DNA from: Leclercia adecarboxylata
GTDB lineage: Bacteria > Pseudomonadota > Gammaproteobacteria > Enterobacterales > Enterobacteriaceae
Direction: 5' to 3'
Length of the DNA stretch: 64,000 bases
NCBI RefSeq assembly: GCF_006171285.1
Contig: NZ_CP040889.1
Location: 4,278,001 to 4,342,000, forward strand
Made by a program: the position numbers and the translations under genes. The number at the start of each line of letters is the position of its first letter. The stretch's first letter is position 1. The notes under the pieces are model-generated. The model ran no database searches and had not been told where the DNA came from. It saw nothing but the letters and a program-made list of their open reading frames with translations. Positions 1 to 9,719 of this stretch are shown here, in pieces.

Positions 1-585
1 CGCCAGCGCTATCCGCCAGCTGAAGAAATCGGTAAAGACCCCGCTCAGCAGGCGTCCGCTCATGCCGCCAATGGAGTTCCCGCTGATGTAGAGCCCCATG
101 GAGAAAGCAACGAAGCTGGGGTGGATCTCCTCGCTGAGGTAGGTCATCCCCACCGCCGCCACGCCGCTAAGCGAGAGCCCGATCAGCGCGCGCATAATCA
201 AAATCCCGTGCCAGCTGGTCATCATCGTCGACAGCAAGGTACAGACCGACGCCAGCAGCAGCGCGGTGACCATCACCGGTTTGCGCCCGATAGCGTCCGA
301 GAGCGGGCCGGTAAACAGCAGGCCGACCGCCAGCATCCCGGTGGAGATCGACAGTGAAATACTGCTGCTGGCCGGGGAGACGCCAAACTCCTGGGACAGC
401 ACCGGCAGGATCGGCTGCACGCAGTAGAGCAGGGCGAAGGTGGCAAGGCCGGCGGAGAAGAGCGCCAGGGTGACGCGCATAAACTGCGGGGTGCCGCGTT
501 TGATTCGCTGTGCCGGTAAGGCTTTGTTCGGTAAGAGATCGATATCATTGCTGGGGGCGATATCAGCCGTTGTTGTACGACTCAC
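1..585 (-). CDS. ynfM: MFS transporter YnfM (3' part beyond window)
   Basis: Inner-membrane major facilitator superfamily transporter of unknown substrate. The reverse strand reads 195 codons from a GTG at 585 (MSRTTTADIAPSND...) with GGAA seven bases upstream. The sequence closely matches what I remember of E. coli YnfM, including the MFS loop signature around GPLSDAIGRKP and the helices LFSAGLATFALLY and LLLASVCTLLS. The gene runs off the left edge at residue 195 of an expected 410-420. It is divergent from the LysR gene ynfL, the usual arrangement of a transporter and its regulator. The GTG start is why simple ATG scans miss the frame. Confidence 0.93.
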   Translation of the reverse strand, partial: MSRTTTADIAPSNDIDLLPNKALPAQRIKRGTPQFMRVTLALFSAGLATFALLYCVQPILPVLSQEFGVSPASSSISLSISTGMLAVGLLFTGPLSDAIGRKPVMVTALLLASVCTLLSTMMTSWHGILIMRALIGLSLSGVAAVGMTYLSEEIHPSFVAFSMGLYISGNSIGGMSGRLLSGVFTDFFSWRIALA

Positions 586-707
586 GTAAGTTCCTTGCTT
601 CAACATCCCCGTGATTTCTGGTGACGGGTATGACCACAGGGATCAGGGTAGGAAATTGTAAATATTCTGTCTAATATATTAATAATCTCAAATGATACGT
701 TAAAAAT

Positions 708-1607
708 ATGAATATCGAACTGCGTCATCTGCGCTACTTTGTTGCCGTCGCCGAAGAACTGCATTTTGGTCGCGCGGCTCAGCGGCTTAATATTTCGCAA
801 CCGCCGCTGAGCCAGCAGATCCAGGCCCTGGAGCAGCAGGTTGGGGCCCGCCTTCTGGCCCGAACTAATCGCAGCGTCGGGCTGACGGCGGCGGGGCGTC
901 AGTTTCTCGCCGACAGCCGCCAGATCCTGAGCATGGTGGACGAGGCGGCTGCCCGGGCAGAACGCCTGCACCAGGGTGAAACCGGCGAGCTGCGCATCGG
1001 GTTTACCTCCTCCGCGCCGTTTATTAGCGCTATCTCGCACACCCTGTCGTCGTTTCGCCGCCTGTCGCCGGATGTGCATATCCAGACCCGGGAGATCAAT
1101 ACCCGGGAGCAGATCGTCCCGTTGAACGAAGGTTCGCTCGATCTGGGCCTGATGCGCAATACCCAGTTGCCGGACACCCTGGCGTGGCAACGGGTGCTGC
1201 GCGAACCGCTGCTGGCGATGATCCATCGCGACCATCGCCTGGCGGCAAAGCCTGAAATCTCCGTGACGGAACTGGCGCAGGAGCCGTTCGTCTTTTTCGA
1301 TCCCCACGTCGGCACCGGCCTGTACGACGATATCCTGGGATTGTTGCGCCGCCATGGGGTGAATCCGGTCATTACCCAGGAAGTGGGCGAGGCGATGACC
1401 ATCATCGGCCTGGTGGCGGCGGGGCTCGGCGTGTCGATCCTTCCGGCTTCCTTCAGGCGGCTTCAGCTACATGAAATGCGCTGGGTGGCGATTGCCGAAG
1501 TGGACGCGGTTTCAGAGATGTGGCTGGTGTGGTCCCGGCATCATGAACTGAGCGCAGCGGCACAACGGTTTAAGGATCTACTGATTAGCGCCTCATCAGG
1601 CCGCTGA
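708..1607 (+). CDS. ynfL: LysR-family regulator YnfL
   Basis: LysR-type transcriptional regulator, 299 residues. The N-terminal winged helix-turn-helix is visible (LRHLRYFVAVAEELHFGRAAQRLNISQPPLSQQIQALE), followed by the substrate-binding domain beginning near residue 90 (GELRIGFTSSAPF). It is near-identical in layout to E. coli YnfL. It is transcribed away from ynfM with 122 bp between the two starts, so by analogy with divergent LysR pairs it probably controls ynfM. The inducer is unknown. No strong ribosome-binding site precedes the ATG. Confidence 0.92.
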   Translation: MNIELRHLRYFVAVAEELHFGRAAQRLNISQPPLSQQIQALEQQVGARLLARTNRSVGLTAAGRQFLADSRQILSMVDEAAARAERLHQGETGELRIGFTSSAPFISAISHTLSSFRRLSPDVHIQTREINTREQIVPLNEGSLDLGLMRNTQLPDTLAWQRVLREPLLAMIHRDHRLAAKPEISVTELAQEPFVFFDPHVGTGLYDDILGLLRRHGVNPVITQEVGEAMTIIGLVAAGLGVSILPASFRRLQLHEMRWVAIAEVDAVSEMWLVWSRHHELSAAAQRFKDLLISASSGR

Positions 1608-1700
1608 CCGGCAAAAAAAGCGGGTAAAAATGTGCTGTAAATCACAAGGCTAAGTAAAAATTTGACGATTACTGTAGAAGTGCTTCACCATAGCCCACAG

Positions 1701-1723
1701 TTTATTTCGAAGCGCGAAAATAA
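1701..1723 (+). promoter_or_regulatory. Mlc autoregulatory operator
   Basis: An interrupted palindrome TTATTTCG - 5 nt - CGAAAATAA lies directly upstream of, and touching, the ribosome-binding site of mlc. It has the TTATTT...AAAATAA form of Mlc-binding sites, and Mlc is known to repress its own gene in E. coli. The site is read from sequence; the autoregulation here is inferred. Confidence 0.75.
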
Positions 1724-1734
1724 GGGAGTACGTG

Positions 1735-2955
1735 GTGGTTGCTGATAGTCAGCCAGGGCATATAGATCAGATTAAGCAGACCAATACGGGCGCAGTCTAT
1801 CGCCTGATTGATCAGCTTGGGCCGGTCTCGCGCATCGATCTTTCCCGTCTTGCGCAACTGGCACCCGCCAGTATTACCAAAATTGTGCGTGAGATGCTCG
1901 AAGCGCATCTGGTGCAGGAAACAGAAATTCAGGAGCCGGGCAGCCGTGGCCGTCCGGCCGTCGGGCTGGTGGTGGAAACCGAGGCCTGGCACTACCTCTC
2001 ATTACGCATCAGCCGCGGTGAAATCTACCTTGCGCTGCGCGACCTCAGCAGCAAACTGGTGGTGGAGGACAAGCTGCCGCTTGAACTTGTCGCTGCTGAA
2101 CCGCTGGAAGTACGGATCACAGCCCTTATCGATCGGTTTTTTATTGATCATCAGCAGAAGCTGGAACGTCTCACCGCCATCGCCATTACTATGCCGGGGA
2201 TCATTGATACCGAAAATGGCATCGTGCACCGCATGCCGTTTTATGAAGACGTTAAAGAGATGCCGCTCGGCGAGGTGCTGAAAAATCACACCGGCGTGCC
2301 GGTCTATATTCAGCACGACATCAGCGCCTGGACCATGGCCGAGGCGCTGTTCGGTGCTTCTCGCGGCGCGCGCGACGTCATTCAGGTGGTGATCGACCAC
2401 AACGTAGGGGCCGGGGTGATCACCGATGGCCGCCTGCTGCACGCGGGCAGCAGCAGCCTGGTGGAGATAGGCCACACTCAGGTCGATCCCTACGGCAAGC
2501 GCTGTTACTGCGGTAACCACGGCTGCCTGGAGACCATCGCCAGCGTCGACAGCGTGCTGGAGCTGGCCCAGCTCAGGCTCGGCCAGTCGATGAGTTCGAC
2601 GCTGCACGGCCAGCCCCTGACGGTGGAGTCGCTTTGCGCGGCCGCGCAGCAGGGCGATCTGCTGGCAAAAGATATCATTACCGGCGTCGGCATAAACGTC
2701 GGGCGCATTATCGCCATCATGGTTAACCTCTTTAACCCGCAAAAAATTCTGATTGGCTCGCCCCTGAGCCAGGCGTCTGACGTTCTCTTCCCGGCGATCG
2801 CCGACTCGATCCGCCAGCAGTCGTTACCGGCCTACAGCAAGCACATCGTGGTGGAAAGCACCCAGTTCACCAATCAGGGCACGATGGCCGGGGCGGCGCT
2901 GGTAAAAGACGCGATGTATAACGGCTCACTATTGATCCGTCTGCTGCAGGGTTAA
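1735..2955 (+). CDS. mlc: Global sugar-metabolism repressor Mlc (DgsA)
   Basis: ROK-family repressor that controls ptsG, ptsHI, manXYZ and malT, and is itself sequestered by unphosphorylated EIICB-Glc. It has 406 residues, the E. coli length. Visible parts are the N-terminal winged helix (GAVYRLIDQLGPVSRIDLSRLAQLAPASITKIVREML), the ROK sugar-kinase-like fold and the zinc cluster CGNHGCLETIAS with CYCG. I chose GTG at 1735 over the GTG at 1732 because GGGAG at 1724-1728 is spaced six bases from it and this matches E. coli MVAENQ. The C-terminal NGSLLIRLLQG matches E. coli. Confidence 0.97.
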   Translation: MVADSQPGHIDQIKQTNTGAVYRLIDQLGPVSRIDLSRLAQLAPASITKIVREMLEAHLVQETEIQEPGSRGRPAVGLVVETEAWHYLSLRISRGEIYLALRDLSSKLVVEDKLPLELVAAEPLEVRITALIDRFFIDHQQKLERLTAIAITMPGIIDTENGIVHRMPFYEDVKEMPLGEVLKNHTGVPVYIQHDISAWTMAEALFGASRGARDVIQVVIDHNVGAGVITDGRLLHAGSSSLVEIGHTQVDPYGKRCYCGNHGCLETIASVDSVLELAQLRLGQSMSSTLHGQPLTVESLCAAAQQGDLLAKDIITGVGINVGRIIAIMVNLFNPQKILIGSPLSQASDVLFPAIADSIRQQSLPAYSKHIVVESTQFTNQGTMAGAALVKDAMYNGSLLIRLLQG

Positions 2956-3081
2956 CTGTTTTTTTACAGTCTTACCAAAAATTGCGCTATCTCAAACCGG
3001 TCAGATAGCGCATGCCTTAGACTTCCTCCACTGAATTATTACCTTCATTTATATTTTCAGAGCATAACGGTGGAGTAAGTG

Positions 3082-3777
3082 ATGCTTAAGCGTTTCTTTG
3101 TAACGGGTACTGATACCTCTGTCGGCAAGACGGTGGTGTCCCGCGCCTTGCTGCAGGCCATGATGGCCAGCGGAAGGAGTGTTGCAGGGTACAAACCGGT
3201 AGCCAAAGGGAGTAAAGAGACGCCGGAAGGATTGCGCAATAAAGATGCGCTGGTACTGCAAAGTGTCTCCTCTTTAGAACTGCCTTATCACGCGATCAAC
3301 CCCATTGCCCTCAGCGAAGATGAGAGCAGCGTGGCGCACAGCGGTCTGGTGAATTACACCCTGTTGTCGAACGGGCTTGCCAGCCTGAGCGAGAAGGTCG
3401 ATCACGTTGTGGTCGAAGGCACCGGCGGCTGGCGCAGCCTGATGAATGATTTGCGTCCGTTATCAGAGTGGGTGGTGCAGGAGCAACTCCCGGTGCTGAT
3501 GGTGGTGGGCATTCAGGAAGGCTGTATCAACCACGCCCTGCTGACGGCGCAGGCCATCGCCAATGACGGCCTGCCGCTGGTGGGATGGGTGGCGAACCGC
3601 ATCAATCCGGGTCTGGCGCACTATGCCGAAATTATTGAAGTGCTGAGCAAAAAGCTGCCCGCTCCGCTGGTGGGTGAACTGCCGTACCTGCCGCGCGCCG
3701 AACAGCGCGAGCTAGCGCACTACATCGACCTCTCGGCTTTCGGCAGCGTGCTCTCCGTAGATCGAGTCGTGGCGTAA
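3082..3777 (+). CDS. bioD2: Dethiobiotin synthetase paralogue BioD2 (YnfK)
   Basis: ATP-dependent dethiobiotin synthetase-like protein, 231 residues. The P-loop [16 protein letters not shown] lies at residues 8-23, and the [12 protein letters not shown] loop near 110 is typical of BioD. E. coli BioD2 (ynfK) is a poorly expressed paralogue of the biotin-operon bioD. The start at 3082 is preceded by GGAG at 3072-3075; a GTG three bases upstream is less well spaced. Its last 66 bases overlap, antisense, the 3' end of clcB. Confidence 0.93.
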   Translation: MLKRFFVTGTDTSVGKTVVSRALLQAMMASGRSVAGYKPVAKGSKETPEGLRNKDALVLQSVSSLELPYHAINPIALSEDESSVAHSGLVNYTLLSNGLASLSEKVDHVVVEGTGGWRSLMNDLRPLSEWVVQEQLPVLMVVGIQEGCINHALLTAQAIANDGLPLVGWVANRINPGLAHYAEIIEVLSKKLPAPLVGELPYLPRAEQRELAHYIDLSAFGSVLSVDRVVA

Positions 3778-5022
3778 CGTCCGCGACAGCACCGACGCTA
3801 CCACACAGGCAATCAATAAACCGGGCAGCAGGAAGTACTGCCCGGTCATTTCACAAACCATCAGCGCCGACATGATCGGCGCGTGCGTCGTGGCGGAGAG
3901 CAGCGTCGCCATTCCTGCAAGTCCCAGCAAAATCGCCGTTTCGGAACCGGGCAGCCACAGCATAAACAGCTGGGCGAAGAGCATTCCGGTTGCCATGCCG
4001 ACAAACAGCGTTGGGGTGAATACCCCGCCCGGCGCGCCAGAGCCGCTGCTGGCCAGAACGGCCAGCAGCTTGCAGATGAATACCCCCGCAATCACAGACA
4101 GCAGCGGCGGCGCGAGCAGGAACCCCTGCAAAACGCTGTAGCCATTGCCCCAGACCTTAGGCGTCAGCAGCGACAGCAGCCCGACGATGAGCCCACCCAT
4201 CGCCAACTGCCACGGCGGAGAGAGCTTAAGGCGCAGGAAAAGGGAATGGCTGAAGGTCATGAGCCACATCAGCGCCGGGCCGCAGAGGCCCGCCAGCAAT
4301 CCCATTCCCACAATCAATGAATAATCCACCGCGGTCAGCGTTTCGCTGAGATGCACCTCGTACAGGGTGTTTGCGCCGGGGCTGAGCAGGCGGGTGGTGA
4401 GCAGCGCCACCACGGCGGCAATCACCACCGGGCCGAGCGACGCCAGCATCAGCGTGCCGAACAGAATCTCGGCAATAAACAGGCTGCCGGCTAACGGGGC
4501 ATGATAGGCGCTGGCCATCCCGGCGGCGGCCCCGCAGGCGATCCACAGCTTCCATTCGGTTTTAGGCGTAAAGCGTTGGGCGAAAAAGGAAGCGGCGAGG
4601 GCGGCCAGCAGGATCATCGCCCCTTCGCGGCCAATGGCGCTGCCGCTGGCGACCACCAGCAGCGACGCCAGGGATTTCACCAGGCTTGCGGCGTAGTCAA
4701 ACTGCCCGTCGCCCGTATCAAGCGCTTCCATATAGTCGGTGGGCGCATGCGGACGCTGGGCGGTCATCCGCTGCCATCCCCAGAGCAACAGCCCGGCAGC
4801 CAGCCCGCCGAGAGCAGGCGTCAGCGCGCGTCGCCAGGGCGAAAGGCCGCTGGCGGCATTGACCAGGCTGCCGCTGTCGTTACTCAGAAACAGCCACTCG
4901 AGCAAATACAGGGCATGACGAAACAGGGCCACGGCCAGCGCCGCCAGCACGCCGGTGATGCTGGCAATCAGCAACCGGCGAAACATCGCCCGGATATCAG
5001 GGTAAGCATGAAGTCGATGCAT
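3712..5022 (-). CDS. clcB: Voltage-gated ClC-type chloride channel ClcB
   Basis: Inner-membrane ClC family protein, probably a Cl-/H+ antiporter or channel helping the acid-stress response. ClC filter motifs are visible: [11 protein letters not shown] near residue 133 (GxExP-like GREGP region) and [16 protein letters not shown] near residue 325. About ten hydrophobic helices are present. The reading frame from 5022 gives 436 residues; E. coli ClcB (418) begins at the internal Met equivalent to 4986 (MFRRLL), and neither start has a clear ribosome-binding site. It converges with bioD2 and overlaps it by 66 bp. Confidence 0.93.
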   Translation of the reverse strand: MHRLHAYPDIRAMFRRLLIASITGVLAALAVALFRHALYLLEWLFLSNDSGSLVNAASGLSPWRRALTPALGGLAAGLLLWGWQRMTAQRPHAPTDYMEALDTGDGQFDYAASLVKSLASLLVVASGSAIGREGAMILLAALAASFFAQRFTPKTEWKLWIACGAAAGMASAYHAPLAGSLFIAEILFGTLMLASLGPVVIAAVVALLTTRLLSPGANTLYEVHLSETLTAVDYSLIVGMGLLAGLCGPALMWLMTFSHSLFLRLKLSPPWQLAMGGLIVGLLSLLTPKVWGNGYSVLQGFLLAPPLLSVIAGVFICKLLAVLASSGSGAPGGVFTPTLFVGMATGMLFAQLFMLWLPGSETAILLGLAGMATLLSATTHAPIMSALMVCEMTGQYFLLPGLLIACVVASVLSRTLRHDSIYGEHAAESREVDVVR

Positions 5023-5086
5023 GGGTTACGCACAAACAGGGAAGATACAATATTCTGGCGGGAAAACGCGGGGTTAGCAATGTGAA

Positions 5087-5107
5087 GAGCCGGGCAGTGC
5101 CCGGCTC
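5087..5107 (-). terminator. Hairpin after the osm operon
   Basis: GAGCCGGGC - AGT - GCCCGGCTC is a perfect 9-bp stem just beyond the osmV stop. There is no long T run on either side, so its activity as an intrinsic terminator is inferred from position and strength. Confidence 0.6.
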
Positions 5108-5113
5108 ACAGGA

Positions 5114-6262
5114 TTAACTTTCGCTGTGAATATTCAGCGCCCGGCGCGTGCGGCCGGAGCTTAAGTATTCCGCGATATAGTCCTGAGAAATTTCGCCGTT
5201 GTAGCGGCCTTCCTCATCGACAATCGGCATCCAGCTGGTGTTGCTCTCATACAAACGCGAAAGTACCACGCGCAGGTTATCCTCGGCTTTACCGGTCATG
5301 CGGAACGGATGCAGCAGATCGGCACAGGTGCCGCTGGCATTGCGCGCTTCGCGGCGCTTCACGAAGCCCAGAGGTTTGCCGTTCTCATCCACCACGGTGA
5401 CGGCGCGAATGTCGTTGTCATCCATAATACCAAACGCCTCGGTCAGCGGTGTGGCCGGGCGCACGGTCAGGGTAGGCTGCTGATCCGTGACGTCGCCTGC
5501 GGATACCAGCAGCAGACGCTTCAGGGTACGGTCCTGGCCGACAAACGAGCCGACAAACTCGTTGGCCGGTTTCGCCAGCAGTTCGTCCGGGCTGGCGCAC
5601 TGGACAATTTTCCCCTGGCGGAAGACGGCGATACGATCCCCCAGCTTTAGCGCTTCGTCGATGTCGTGGCTCACCAGCATCACGGTCTTTTTCAGCTTGC
5701 GCTGCATCTCGAGGAACTGGTTCTGGATCACCTCACGGTTAATCGGGTCCACCGCACCGAAAGGCTCATCCATCAGCAGGACCGGAGGATCCGCCGCCAG
5801 CGCGCGGATAACGCCGATACGCTGCTGCTGGCCGCCGGACATCTCGCGCGGATAGCGGTTAAGGAACTTATGCGGATCCATCGCCACCATATCCATCAGC
5901 TCTTCGGCGCGGGTTTTACACCGGGCTTTGTCCCAGCCCAGCATGCGCGGAACCACGGTGATGTTCTCTTCGATGGTCATGTTCGGGAACAGACCAATCT
6001 GCTGGATCACGTAACCGATGTTGCGGCGCAGGGTCACGGTATCCATGTCATTGGTGTCCTGACCGTTAATCTGGATGGTACCGCTGCTCGGCGTGATGAG
6101 CCGGTTAATCATCTTCAGGGTAGTGGTTTTACCGCAGCCGGATGGGCCCAGCAGGACGCACATCTCACCTTCAGGCACGTTCAGGTTGACATTGTCGACG
6201 GCCTTGAAAGTCTGGCCGTGCTTCTGTGAAAATTGTTTGGTGAGGTTTTCCAGTTTTATCAT
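5114..6262 (-). CDS. osmV: Osmoprotectant ABC transporter ATPase OsmV
   Basis: ATP-binding subunit of a glycine-betaine/choline-O-sulfate type importer (OsmU system of Salmonella, OpuC-like). It has 382 residues. Walker A GPSGCGKTTT is near residue 38, signature LSGGQ-equivalent MSGGQQQRIGVIRALA near 140, Walker B VLLMDEPFGAVD near 160. Two C-terminal CBS domains (TLTVRPATPLTEAFGIMDDNDIRAV and the stretch near AEDNLRVVL) are typical of osmosensing OpuA/OpuC ATPases. The start at 6262 is set by a GGGGA site and overlaps the osmW stop by one base (TAATG), indicating translational coupling. Confidence 0.93.
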   Translation of the reverse strand: MIKLENLTKQFSQKHGQTFKAVDNVNLNVPEGEMCVLLGPSGCGKTTTLKMINRLITPSSGTIQINGQDTNDMDTVTLRRNIGYVIQQIGLFPNMTIEENITVVPRMLGWDKARCKTRAEELMDMVAMDPHKFLNRYPREMSGGQQQRIGVIRALAADPPVLLMDEPFGAVDPINREVIQNQFLEMQRKLKKTVMLVSHDIDEALKLGDRIAVFRQGKIVQCASPDELLAKPANEFVGSFVGQDRTLKRLLLVSAGDVTDQQPTLTVRPATPLTEAFGIMDDNDIRAVTVVDENGKPLGFVKRREARNASGTCADLLHPFRMTGKAEDNLRVVLSRLYESNTSWMPIVDEEGRYNGEISQDYIAEYLSSGRTRRALNIHSES

Positions 6263-6909
6263 TATCGAATCCCCTTTGGAGTCAGTACGATCTGCAGACG
6301 GTGCAGTAACCAGTCGAGCACAATCGCTAAAAGACAAATCATCAGCGCGCCCGCAATCAACATACGAATATCGCTTCCGCCAATGCCGTTAAGCAGCAGC
6401 AGGCCCAGCCCGCCGGCGCCGATCACGGCGGCAATGGCCATCACGCCGATATTCATCACCACGGCGGTGCGGATGCCGCCGAAAATTACCGGCAGCGCCA
6501 TTGGAATTTCTACCCAGCGCAGGCGCTGCCAGAAGGTCATGCCGATCCCGCGACCCGCTTCGCGCAGACCGGGCGGCAGGCTGTCCAGCGCGGTATGGGT
6601 GTTACGCACAATCGGCAGCAGCGAGTAGAGGAACACTGCCGTGATCGCGGGCAGGGCGCCAATACCCTGACCGATCAGCGAAAAGAGCGGGATCATCAGG
6701 CCGAACAGGGCAATGGACGGGATGGTCAGTACGATGGTGGCAATTCCCAGCACCGGCGTTGCCAGCCATTTGTGACGCACAATCAGAATGCCGAGCGGCA
6801 CGCCGATAATAATGGCTAAGCCCACGGCCAGCGCGACCAGCCACAGATGTTGCAGCGTCAGGCTTAACAGATAGCCCCAGTTATCAATGATGTAGTGAAC
6901 GGTTTCCAT
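6262..6909 (-). CDS. osmW: Osmoprotectant ABC permease OsmW
   Basis: Inner-membrane permease, 215 residues, five to six predicted helices, binding-protein-dependent transport motif near EAGRGIGMTFWQRLRWVEIPMALP (the EAA loop that docks on the ATPase). It is the second of two permeases in osmVWXY; its stop codon overlaps the osmV start. Upstream osmX lies 9 bp away, so the four genes form one operon transcribed leftward. Confidence 0.92.
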   Translation of the reverse strand: METVHYIIDNWGYLLSLTLQHLWLVALAVGLAIIIGVPLGILIVRHKWLATPVLGIATIVLTIPSIALFGLMIPLFSLIGQGIGALPAITAVFLYSLLPIVRNTHTALDSLPPGLREAGRGIGMTFWQRLRWVEIPMALPVIFGGIRTAVVMNIGVMAIAAVIGAGGLGLLLLNGIGGSDIRMLIAGALMICLLAIVLDWLLHRLQIVLTPKGIR

Positions 6910-6918
6910 AGCGCCTCC

Positions 6919-7818
6919 TTACAGCAGCTGCTTGCTACGCAGGAAATCACGGGCGACCTGCTGCGGTGACTGATGATCGATATCCACTTTCTTATTCAGT
7001 TCGGTGATAACGTCGTTATTGAGCTGGGCGGAGAGGGTGTTCAGCGCCTCTTCCAGGCCCGGATTAGCCTCCAGCGTGTCTTTACGCACCACAGGAGTCA
7101 CCGCGTAGCTCGGGAAGAAGCCTTTATCATCTTCCAGCACCTTCAGATCGAAGCCTTTTACGCGCCCGTCGGTGGTGTAGACAAGGCCCGCATCGACAAA
7201 GCCGTCGCGTACCGCGTTATAGACCAGACCGGGATCCATCTGGCGGATCTGCGGGCGATCCAGCTCCATCTGATAGGCGGCCTGCAGCGGCTTCATGCCG
7301 TCGCTGCGCCCGGAGAATTCGAGATCGAGGCCCAGCATCCAGTTGTTGTCCGGATCGGTTTTACGCACCTGCTCAATCTTCGCCACCAGCTCCGACATGG
7401 TGTTGATGTGCTCCGCTTCGGCACGCTTACGCTGCATGGCAAAGGCGTAGGTGTTGTTCATGTTGGCAGGTTTGAGCCACACCAGGCCGTGCTTCGCGTC
7501 CAGGCGTTTCACCGTCTCGTAAGACTCTTCCGGGGACATGCGTTTGTTGATGTGGTTAAAGATGATCAGCGACGTGCCGGTGTACTCCCAGGTCATATCG
7601 ATCTGCTTGTTGATCATCGCGTTACGGGAGATAACGGTAGCGATGTTGGTCTGCGGTTTAACCTCAAACCCTTTCTTCTGCAGATACTGCACGGTCATGG
7701 CCGAAAGAATATGCTGCTCGGTAAAACTTTTGGTCGCCAGGATCAGGGGCGCAGCAAGCGCCTGGCTGGTAAAGAGCGCGGCGGTACAGAGCGCCGCCAG
7801 GCCGGTAAACAGTCTCAT
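6919..7818 (-). CDS. osmX: Osmoprotectant-binding periplasmic protein OsmX
   Basis: Solute-binding protein of the OpuAC/QAT family, 299 residues. A signal peptide [22 protein letters not shown] is followed by the mature start [16 protein letters not shown], where the KSFTEQ motif is characteristic of OpuC/YehZ binding proteins. Ligands of the Salmonella homologue include glycine betaine and choline-O-sulfate. The gene lies between the two permease genes. Confidence 0.92.
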   Translation of the reverse strand: MRLFTGLAALCTAALFTSQALAAPLILATKSFTEQHILSAMTVQYLQKKGFEVKPQTNIATVISRNAMINKQIDMTWEYTGTSLIIFNHINKRMSPEESYETVKRLDAKHGLVWLKPANMNNTYAFAMQRKRAEAEHINTMSELVAKIEQVRKTDPDNNWMLGLDLEFSGRSDGMKPLQAAYQMELDRPQIRQMDPGLVYNAVRDGFVDAGLVYTTDGRVKGFDLKVLEDDKGFFPSYAVTPVVRKDTLEANPGLEEALNTLSAQLNNDVITELNKKVDIDHQSPQQVARDFLRSKQLL

Positions 7819-7836
7819 AGAAGCTCCTTGTTATAA

Positions 7837-8547
7837 TTATCGCGCGATATGCGGGCTCATCAGACGGCCCAGCGCCGCCAGCAGCGTATCCAGGATCAGG
7901 GCAAACAGGGCGGTCGCCGCCGCGCCCAGGATCAGCGTCGGGAAGTCGTTCAGATAAATGCCGGGGAAAATCAGCTCGCCGTAGCTGCTGGCGCCAATCA
8001 GGAAGGCCAGCGGTGCGGTACCCACGTTAATGGCGGTGGCGATGCGGATCCCGGAGAGCATTACCGGCCAGGCGTTTGGCAGTTCCACCTGGCGCAGGCG
8101 CTGCCATTTGGTCATCCCGATGCCGTTTGCCGCTTCCAGTAACGACGCCGGAACCGAGCACAGCCCGGCGTAGGTGTTACGCACAATGGGCAGCAGCGAG
8201 GCGAGGAACAGGGCGATAATGGCTGGCGTATCGCCGATGCCAATCACCACCATCGCCAGCGCCAGAACCGCCAGCGGAGGCAGGGTGTTGCCGACGTTAA
8301 AGATTTGCATCACGTATTCGGCGATACCGCGTGCAGCGGGGCGGCTCAGCAGAATACCGCTGGGAATACCGACCAGCAGGGCGAAGAACATCGATGAGAA
8401 GACTAAAATCAGGTGCTGTTGCCCGAGATAGACCAGATCGACCTGGCGCGCTTTAATCGTCTCGAGCCCAATCCCCCAGACGAGGAGGGCGACAACCACG
8501 ATAATGGCGCCGACAAAAAGCAGCGAACGTTTGAGTAATGGGTGCAT
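7837..8547 (-). CDS. Osmoprotectant ABC permease OsmY (OsmU system)
   Basis: First gene of the osm operon; 236-residue inner-membrane permease with EAA loop EAANGIGMTKWQRLRQVELPNAWP. I place the start at 8547 (MHPLLKRSLLFVG) because GGGAGA precedes it by nine bases, whereas the upstream ATG at 8571 has none. I leave the symbol blank because osmY in E. coli names an unrelated periplasmic protein. The promoter should lie at about 8550-8760; in Salmonella this operon is induced by salt. Confidence 0.9.
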   Translation of the reverse strand: MHPLLKRSLLFVGAIIVVVALLVWGIGLETIKARQVDLVYLGQQHLILVFSSMFFALLVGIPSGILLSRPAARGIAEYVMQIFNVGNTLPPLAVLALAMVVIGIGDTPAIIALFLASLLPIVRNTYAGLCSVPASLLEAANGIGMTKWQRLRQVELPNAWPVMLSGIRIATAINVGTAPLAFLIGASSYGELIFPGIYLNDFPTLILGAAATALFALILDTLLAALGRLMSPHIAR

Positions 8548-8763
8548 TGCGGTGTGTCTCCCTGTGCGCATGCGTTATAGCAACCACCGGTTGCCTGTTG
8601 TTATGCCATGTTTTGGCAGGGGTATTTCAGCTATAGCAAGGGATCGGGAAGGGTTCCAGCGAAGCGGGAAAATTCGTAACCCTATGAAACTTGGGGAAAC
8701 CCGGAGTTAAGCCTTATGGGGTAAGGCCTGGTCAGGGGGAGGGCAGAATAGTCTTAAAGATGA

Positions 8764-8794
8764 TTTCGTTAAGTGACAACGTCACTTAACGAAA
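8764..8794. repeat. Perfect 14-bp inverted repeat with 3-nt loop
   Basis: TTTCGTTAAGTGAC at 8764-8777 is followed by AAC and then its exact complement at 8781-8794. It lies 12 bp beyond the stop of the DUF1275 gene and about 215 bp upstream of the osm operon start. It could be a bidirectional terminator or a protein-binding palindrome. It lacks a T tract on both strands. Confidence 0.85.
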
Positions 8795-8806
8795 GGGCGG
8801 TAACTG

Positions 8807-9550
8807 TTATTTGCCAAGTGCAGCGCGAACTTTTCGCACCCGCAGCGAGGTACTGATGATGGAGAAGGCGGCCACCAAAAACAGCATGAGCCCCAGGGCC
8901 AGCATCGCATGAAAGCCAAACCACCTGAACAGGATTAGCCCGGCAATTCCCCCGCTGATAAAAGAGAAAAGGGTGGTGAGATGGGTTTTAAGCTGACTTC
9001 TTTGAGCTGCCGTATCTTTCGAGTAATCCCGGCGTAGCATCGCCACCACCACGGAGGCCAGCGCAATACCCGCGTCGGTTAACGTGCCGGTGATGTGGGT
9101 GGATCGTACCCGTCCGCCGGAGAGCTGAGTGGAGGTGGAATTATGGATCCCCATCAGGCCGCAGAGAAAAACAATAATTTCACGATTGGTGGTGAATGTA
9201 TGAAAAAACAATTCATACAGGGAGACGCCGGCCAGTAATAATCCCTCTATTAATAAAACCTGACAAAAAATCAGCCGCACATTCTGAATAATGCCCCATA
9301 AAACGATAATCCGCGCAATGATTGCGCCCGTCACAAACGACAGAATAATGGTGGCAAAGAAAATAATATCGTTCAGATCCGTTGAGGTGACTTCGCTGGA
9401 AAATTGCGAAGTGTTGCCCGTCATATGGGAAGGAAAGAAGCCAAATGCCCCCAGCGCAATGGCGTTCAGCAATCCTGCGGAGGTGGCCAGCCAGAGGGCA
9501 AGGCGACGATCCTCCTGATGGGTTCGTTCTTTCTTCAGTTTAATCAGCAA
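8807..9550 (-). CDS. DUF1275 (YoaK-like) membrane protein
   Basis: 247-residue protein with six or seven hydrophobic helices and the family pattern AGLLNAIALGAF...GNTSQF...HITGTLTDAGIAL, matching the DUF1275/YoaK family. Function is not known; members are inner-membrane proteins sometimes described as transporter-like. Monocistronic: it is separated by 169 bp from the GST gene upstream and by a strong hairpin downstream. Confidence 0.85.
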   Translation of the reverse strand: MLIKLKKERTHQEDRRLALWLATSAGLLNAIALGAFGFFPSHMTGNTSQFSSEVTSTDLNDIIFFATIILSFVTGAIIARIIVLWGIIQNVRLIFCQVLLIEGLLLAGVSLYELFFHTFTTNREIIVFLCGLMGIHNSTSTQLSGGRVRSTHITGTLTDAGIALASVVVAMLRRDYSKDTAAQRSQLKTHLTTLFSFISGGIAGLILFRWFGFHAMLALGLMLFLVAAFSIISTSLRVRKVRAALGK

Positions 9551-9719
9551 AGAATACCTCCGGTTTGAGCTTTGCCTGAATAATCAGGCTAGCAAAGGCA
9601 ATTCCCGGGTTGTCCAGGATAGTGCTTAATTATTAAAGCTGCACCGGAGGGTATGGATTTAGTAATTAATTAAAATAACCTTGGTAAGAAAGTGATTATT
9701 AATCTCCTGAGCTTTCAGC

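Noticed and set aside
600..1405. Long antisense frames over ynfL and similar frames opposite most GC-rich genes
   Set aside because: They are shadows of the real genes, lacking start sites and family patterns.
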